Positions 6,706-8,804 of a stretch of DNA of 8,804 nucleotides are shown one piece after another. The stretch spans positions 1 to 8,804 of the forward strand of contig JAHFOZ010000212.1 in the NCBI GenBank assembly GCA_023261405.1. The letters are read 5' to 3'. A program made the position numbers and the translations under genes. This DNA is from Planctomycetota bacterium (GTDB lineage Bacteria > Planctomycetota > MHYJ01 > JACPRB01). The notes beneath the pieces are model-generated. The model was given only the letters and a program-made list of their open reading frames with translations. It ran no database searches and was not told where the DNA came from. Position 1 is the stretch's first letter. Each line of letters starts with the position of its first letter.

Positions 6706-7968
6706 CTACGATCCTTTCAACACACTCGACTCGATCAACCGGAGCGTCGCCCCGATCGCCCCCTTCCCGGCCTCCACGGCCGCAGCCGCACGTTGGCCCG
6801 CCGCCCGGGCCCCCGCGGGGTCGCGCAGGAACTCCTCGAGCGCCGGGGCCAGTCCGGCCGGATCCCCCAGGACCTTCATCCCGCCGGCTTCCGTGAGCGT
6901 CCTCGCGATGTCCTCGAAGTTGGACAGGCTGGGCCCGCTGACGATCGGCTTTCCCAGCACCGCGGGTTCCAGCATGTTTTGCCCGCCCCGGGCGCAGAAC
7001 GTGCCGCCAATGAACACCACGGTCGCCGCGGAATACAGGCGGGACAACTCTCCGACGGTATCGAGGAGGATCACGCCGCCGCCCGGCCCGCCGGGAGACG
7101 ATCGCGATTTCTTATAGCATTGTAGATCGGCTGCTTCAACGACTTTCTGGACCTCATCCGCGCGGTCGACGTGGCGCGGCGCAAGGATGAGACGGAGATC
7201 CGGGAACGGGACGCGGAGCTTCCGGTAGGCCTCCACCACGATCCGCTCCTCGGGGTCATGGGTGCTCCCCGCCACCAGCAGGGGGGCGTCCCCCAGCCCC
7301 AGGGACTCGCGCCAGAGGCGAGCCTCGGCGACCGCATCGAAAGCGAGATCCGCGTCGAACTTGAGGTTGCCGGTCACCACGGGCTGCGCCCCGAGTTCCC
7401 GCAGGCGGCCGGCGTAGGCCTCGTTCTGCGCGCCCACGCCGGAGAGTCCGCGGAACGCGCCGCCGAAGAACCACCCGAAGCGGCGGTAGCGTCGGAAGGA
7501 GCGCTCGGTCATCCGGCCGTTCACGATGGCCACGGGCACGTTCTGCCGCCCGCACTCCTCGAGGAAATTGGGCCAGGCCTCGAGTTCCACGAGGACGACC
7601 CCGCACGGTCTCAGCCGGCGCAGGGCCCGCCGCGCGGCGCCGGAAAAATCGAGCGGGAAGTAGGCAACGGTCGCGTCCGGGAATGCCGAGGGGGCGTAAT
7701 CGCGCCCCGCGGGCGTCATGGCGCTCACGTGAAACGCGAGGTCGGGATGGGCGGCCTTCAGCCCCTTCACGAGGGGCCGCGCGAGGTTCACCTCGCCCAC
7801 CGAGGCGCAATGGATCCAGAGGACGCGCCCGGCCGCGGGCGCGGGACCACCGCCGAAGCGCTCGCCGAGCCGGTCCCGGTAATGCCGGTCCGTGGCCACC
7901 TTGTACAGGAGCCACGGGAGCGCCACCAGGCCGCCGGTCAGGTACGCCGCGTCTCTAAGGAGTCCCAA
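6706..7968 (-). CDS. waaA: 3-deoxy-D-manno-octulosonic acid (Kdo) transferase
   Basis: The enzyme transfers Kdo from CMP-Kdo to lipid IVA at the cytoplasmic face of the inner membrane, joining lipid A to the LPS core. The product of 420 residues has an N-terminal hydrophobic anchor (about 8-23), then the Kdo transferase domain: HCASVGEV with the likely catalytic Glu59, YFPLDF, ELEAWPNFL (128-136, usually ETELWPN), NGRMTERSFRRY (150-161), TGNLKFD (199-205), AGSTHDPEE, ILAPRH and the CMP-Kdo-binding stretch IGGTFCARGGQNMLEP (320-335). GGQN replaces the more common GGHN. The start is TTG at 7966-7968, supported by AAAGGA 7 nt upstream; the same Shine-Dalgarno string precedes metK and ahcY. It leads the waaA-metK-ahcY cluster, with 3 nt to metK. 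The number of Kdo residues added cannot be told from sequence. The name kdtA is a synonym. Confidence 0.95.
   Translation of the reverse strand: MGLLRDAAYLTGGLVALPWLLYKVATDRHYRDRLGERFGGGPAPAAGRVLWIHCASVGEVNLARPLVKGLKAAHPDLAFHVSAMTPAGRDYAPSAFPDATVAYFPLDFSGAARRALRRLRPCGVVLVELEAWPNFLEECGRQNVPVAIVNGRMTERSFRRYRRFGWFFGGAFRGLSGVGAQNEAYAGRLRELGAQPVVTGNLKFDADLAFDAVAEARLWRESLGLGDAPLLVAGSTHDPEERIVVEAYRKLRVPFPDLRLILAPRHVDRADEVQKVVEAADLQCYKKSRSSPGGPGGGVILLDTVGELSRLYSAATVVFIGGTFCARGGQNMLEPAVLGKPIVSGPSLSNFEDIARTLTEAGGMKVLGDPAGLAPALEEFLRDPAGARAAGQRAAAAVEAGKGAIGATLRLIESSVLKGS
6712..6717 (-). promoter_or_regulatory. Ribosome binding site for metK inside the waaA 3' end
   Basis: AAAGGA on the - strand lies 9 nt before the metK ATG and within the last codons of waaA (Leu-Lys-Gly region). 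It supports the chosen metK start and coupling of metK translation to waaA. Confidence 0.75.
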
Positions 7969-7975
7969 GGGGAGT

Positions 7976-7981
7976 TCCTTT
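7976..7981 (-). promoter_or_regulatory. Ribosome binding site that sets the TTG start of waaA
   Basis: AAAGGA on the - strand lies 7 nt before the TTG at 7966-7968. No ATG or GTG sits at a suitable distance, so this site is the main reason for taking the rare TTG start. The rest of the 87-nt gap up to secA (7969-8055) shows no clear promoter boxes to me. Confidence 0.7.
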
Positions 7982-8042
7982 GTGTTCGGCTTCGGGATCC
8001 CCCCCGCCGCCGCACGCCGGATGGCTTCCTTCGGCTCTTGCC

Positions 8043-8058
8043 TAAGGCCTATGGCCTA
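8043..8058. repeat. Short inverted repeat overlapping the secA stop
   Basis: AGGCC at 8045-8049 and GGCCT at 8053-8057 form a 5-bp stem with a 3-nt loop. Flanking bases extend it slightly with one bulge. It overlaps the secA TAG codon at 8056-8058. No T-tract follows on the - strand, so a terminator role is weak. Confidence 0.3.
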
Positions 8059-8804
8059 GTCCGGGTAGTGGCACTTCTTGTACTTCTTCCCCGAGCTGCA
8101 CCAGCAGGGCTCGTTGCGGCCGGGCTTCTTCTGGACCCGCACGGGGCGGGGCTTGTCTTCCTCGTCGCCCGCCTCGCCGCCCTCCCCGTTCCCCCCGCCG
8201 CCGCTCATGGCGAACTGGCCCACCTCGTCCTTGCGGAACTCGGTGGCCCTCCAGCGCCGCGCCAGCCGCTCCTGGTCGGCCGGCACCTGGGTCATCCGGA
8301 AGAGGAGCTGGATGATGTCCTCCTCGATCCCGTCCATCATCGTCTGGAAGAGCTCGGTGGCGTCGCGCTTGAACTCAAGCTTGGGGTCCTGCTGGGCGAA
8401 GCTGCGCATCCCGACGATGTCCCGCAGCTGGTCCATGTTGTACAGCATGTCCTTCCACTTCTCGTCGATCTTGTTCAGCAGGACGAAGCGCTCCAGCTCG
8501 CGCATGGAGGCGGCACCCACCTTGACGGCGACCTCCCCCTTCTCCCTCTCGAGCAGCCCCACGATGCCGTCCACGATCTCCGCGGCCGGGACCTTCACCA
8601 GGGACTCCGGGACAGGGACGCCGAACTCCTCCTGGACCTGCTTCGAGAACTCGGCGAAGTTCTTCGCCAGCTCGCCGTGCTCGGGCATGGACCGGCGCGC
8701 CAGCGCCGTGAGCTCCTTGCGGGCCTGCGCCAGGCCGATCAGCTTCTCGCGGTCGAGGTACGCCTTCTCCGCCTGCTCCAGCAGGTCGTCGATGACCTGC
8801 GGCG
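8056..8804 (-). CDS. secA: Preprotein translocase ATPase SecA, C-terminal part (5' partial)
   Basis: SecA is the ATPase motor that pushes unfolded proteins through SecYEG at the inner membrane. Only the last 248 residues are in the window; the frame is open to the right edge, so the start and both nucleotide-binding domains lie outside. The visible part holds the helical scaffold region (LERFVLLNKIDEKWKDMLYN, then MDQLRDIVGMRSFAQQDPKL, EFKRDATELFQTMM). A flexible Gly/Glu-rich linker follows (SGGGGNGEGGEAGDEED), then the C-terminal zinc-binding tail GRNEPCWCSSGKKYKKCHYP with three Cys and one His as the metal ligands. That tail is known in E. coli to bind SecB and phospholipids. The stop is TAG at 8056-8058. 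An 87-nt gap separates it from waaA on the same strand, so cotranscription is possible but not shown. Confidence 0.96.
   Translation of the reverse strand, partial: PQVIDDLLEQAEKAYLDREKLIGLAQARKELTALARRSMPEHGELAKNFAEFSKQVQEEFGVPVPESLVKVPAAEIVDGIVGLLEREKGEVAVKVGAASMRELERFVLLNKIDEKWKDMLYNMDQLRDIVGMRSFAQQDPKLEFKRDATELFQTMMDGIEEDIIQLLFRMTQVPADQERLARRWRATEFRKDEVGQFAMSGGGGNGEGGEAGDEEDKPRPVRVQKKPGRNEPCWCSSGKKYKKCHYPD

Noticed and set aside
6703..6720. SAM riboswitch ahead of metK
   Set aside because: Only 3 nt separate waaA and metK, leaving no room for an aptamer.
1436..7125. Several long + strand open frames (such as 1436-2905, 2902-4017, 4109-5617 and 5608-7125) opposite the - strand genes
   Set aside because: They are rich in Arg, His, Gly, Pro and Asp with no family motifs, and each lies antisense to a gene with clear conserved motifs. 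This is typical of high-GC DNA.
7969..8055. Promoter or intrinsic terminator between secA and waaA
   Set aside because: I could see no clear -35/-10 pair and no GC stem followed by a T-tract, only small stems of 4-5 bp.

Overview
This is a GC-rich bacterial window of densely packed housekeeping and cell-envelope genes. One gene is on the + strand and six are on the - strand. Genes for Kdo transferase (WaaA), a polyprenyl-phosphate sugar transferase and a GT4 glycosyltransferase point to a Gram-negative, LPS-type cell. Small features lean towards a deep-branching Gram-negative phylum such as Planctomycetota rather than a classical proteobacterium: MetK reading TSEAVTMGHPDK, WaaA with GGQN where GGHN is usual, a short AhcY with GYGWCGRG, and two families of short-period intergenic repeats. 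That placement is an inference with low confidence; no rRNA or other phylogenetic marker was available to test it.

Layout, left to right. Positions 1-1325 (+) hold the 3' part of a membrane protein with a beta-rich N-terminal region and a C-terminal RDD domain. Positions 1326-1453 are a convergent intergenic gap with an imperfect 21-nt inverted repeat. Positions 1454-2869 and 2917-4011 (-) are a two-gene surface-polysaccharide unit. The GT4 glycosyltransferase is transcribed first, followed by the initiating sugar transferase. Positions 4012-4198 are the largest gap, made almost entirely of repeats: heptamer arrays in opposite orientations flank a C/G-rich spacer with a perfect 16-bp palindrome. 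Positions 4199-7968 (-) are the tight cluster waaA-metK-ahcY, with gaps of 3 and 2 bases. Positions 8056-8804 (-) are the 3' end of secA with its zinc-binding tail. No stretch over 300 bases lacks a gene, and I saw no tRNA, rRNA, CRISPR array or transposase.

How the genes work together: MetK makes S-adenosylmethionine from methionine and ATP. AhcY removes the S-adenosylhomocysteine left by methyltransferases, so the two form half of the activated methyl cycle. WaaA adds Kdo to lipid A precursor at the inner membrane. The sugar transferase starts undecaprenyl-linked glycan assembly and the GT4 enzyme extends it. WaaA and the two glycan genes share an envelope theme, but the waaA-metK-ahcY group is separated from the glycan pair by the repeat block.

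I found no convincing new multi-gene system. The points most worth checking are the repeat block that fills the ahcY/GT4 gap and appears to supply the GT4 start codon, the fusion of an apparent propeller-like region to an RDD domain, and the tight coupling of Kdo transfer with SAM metabolism.
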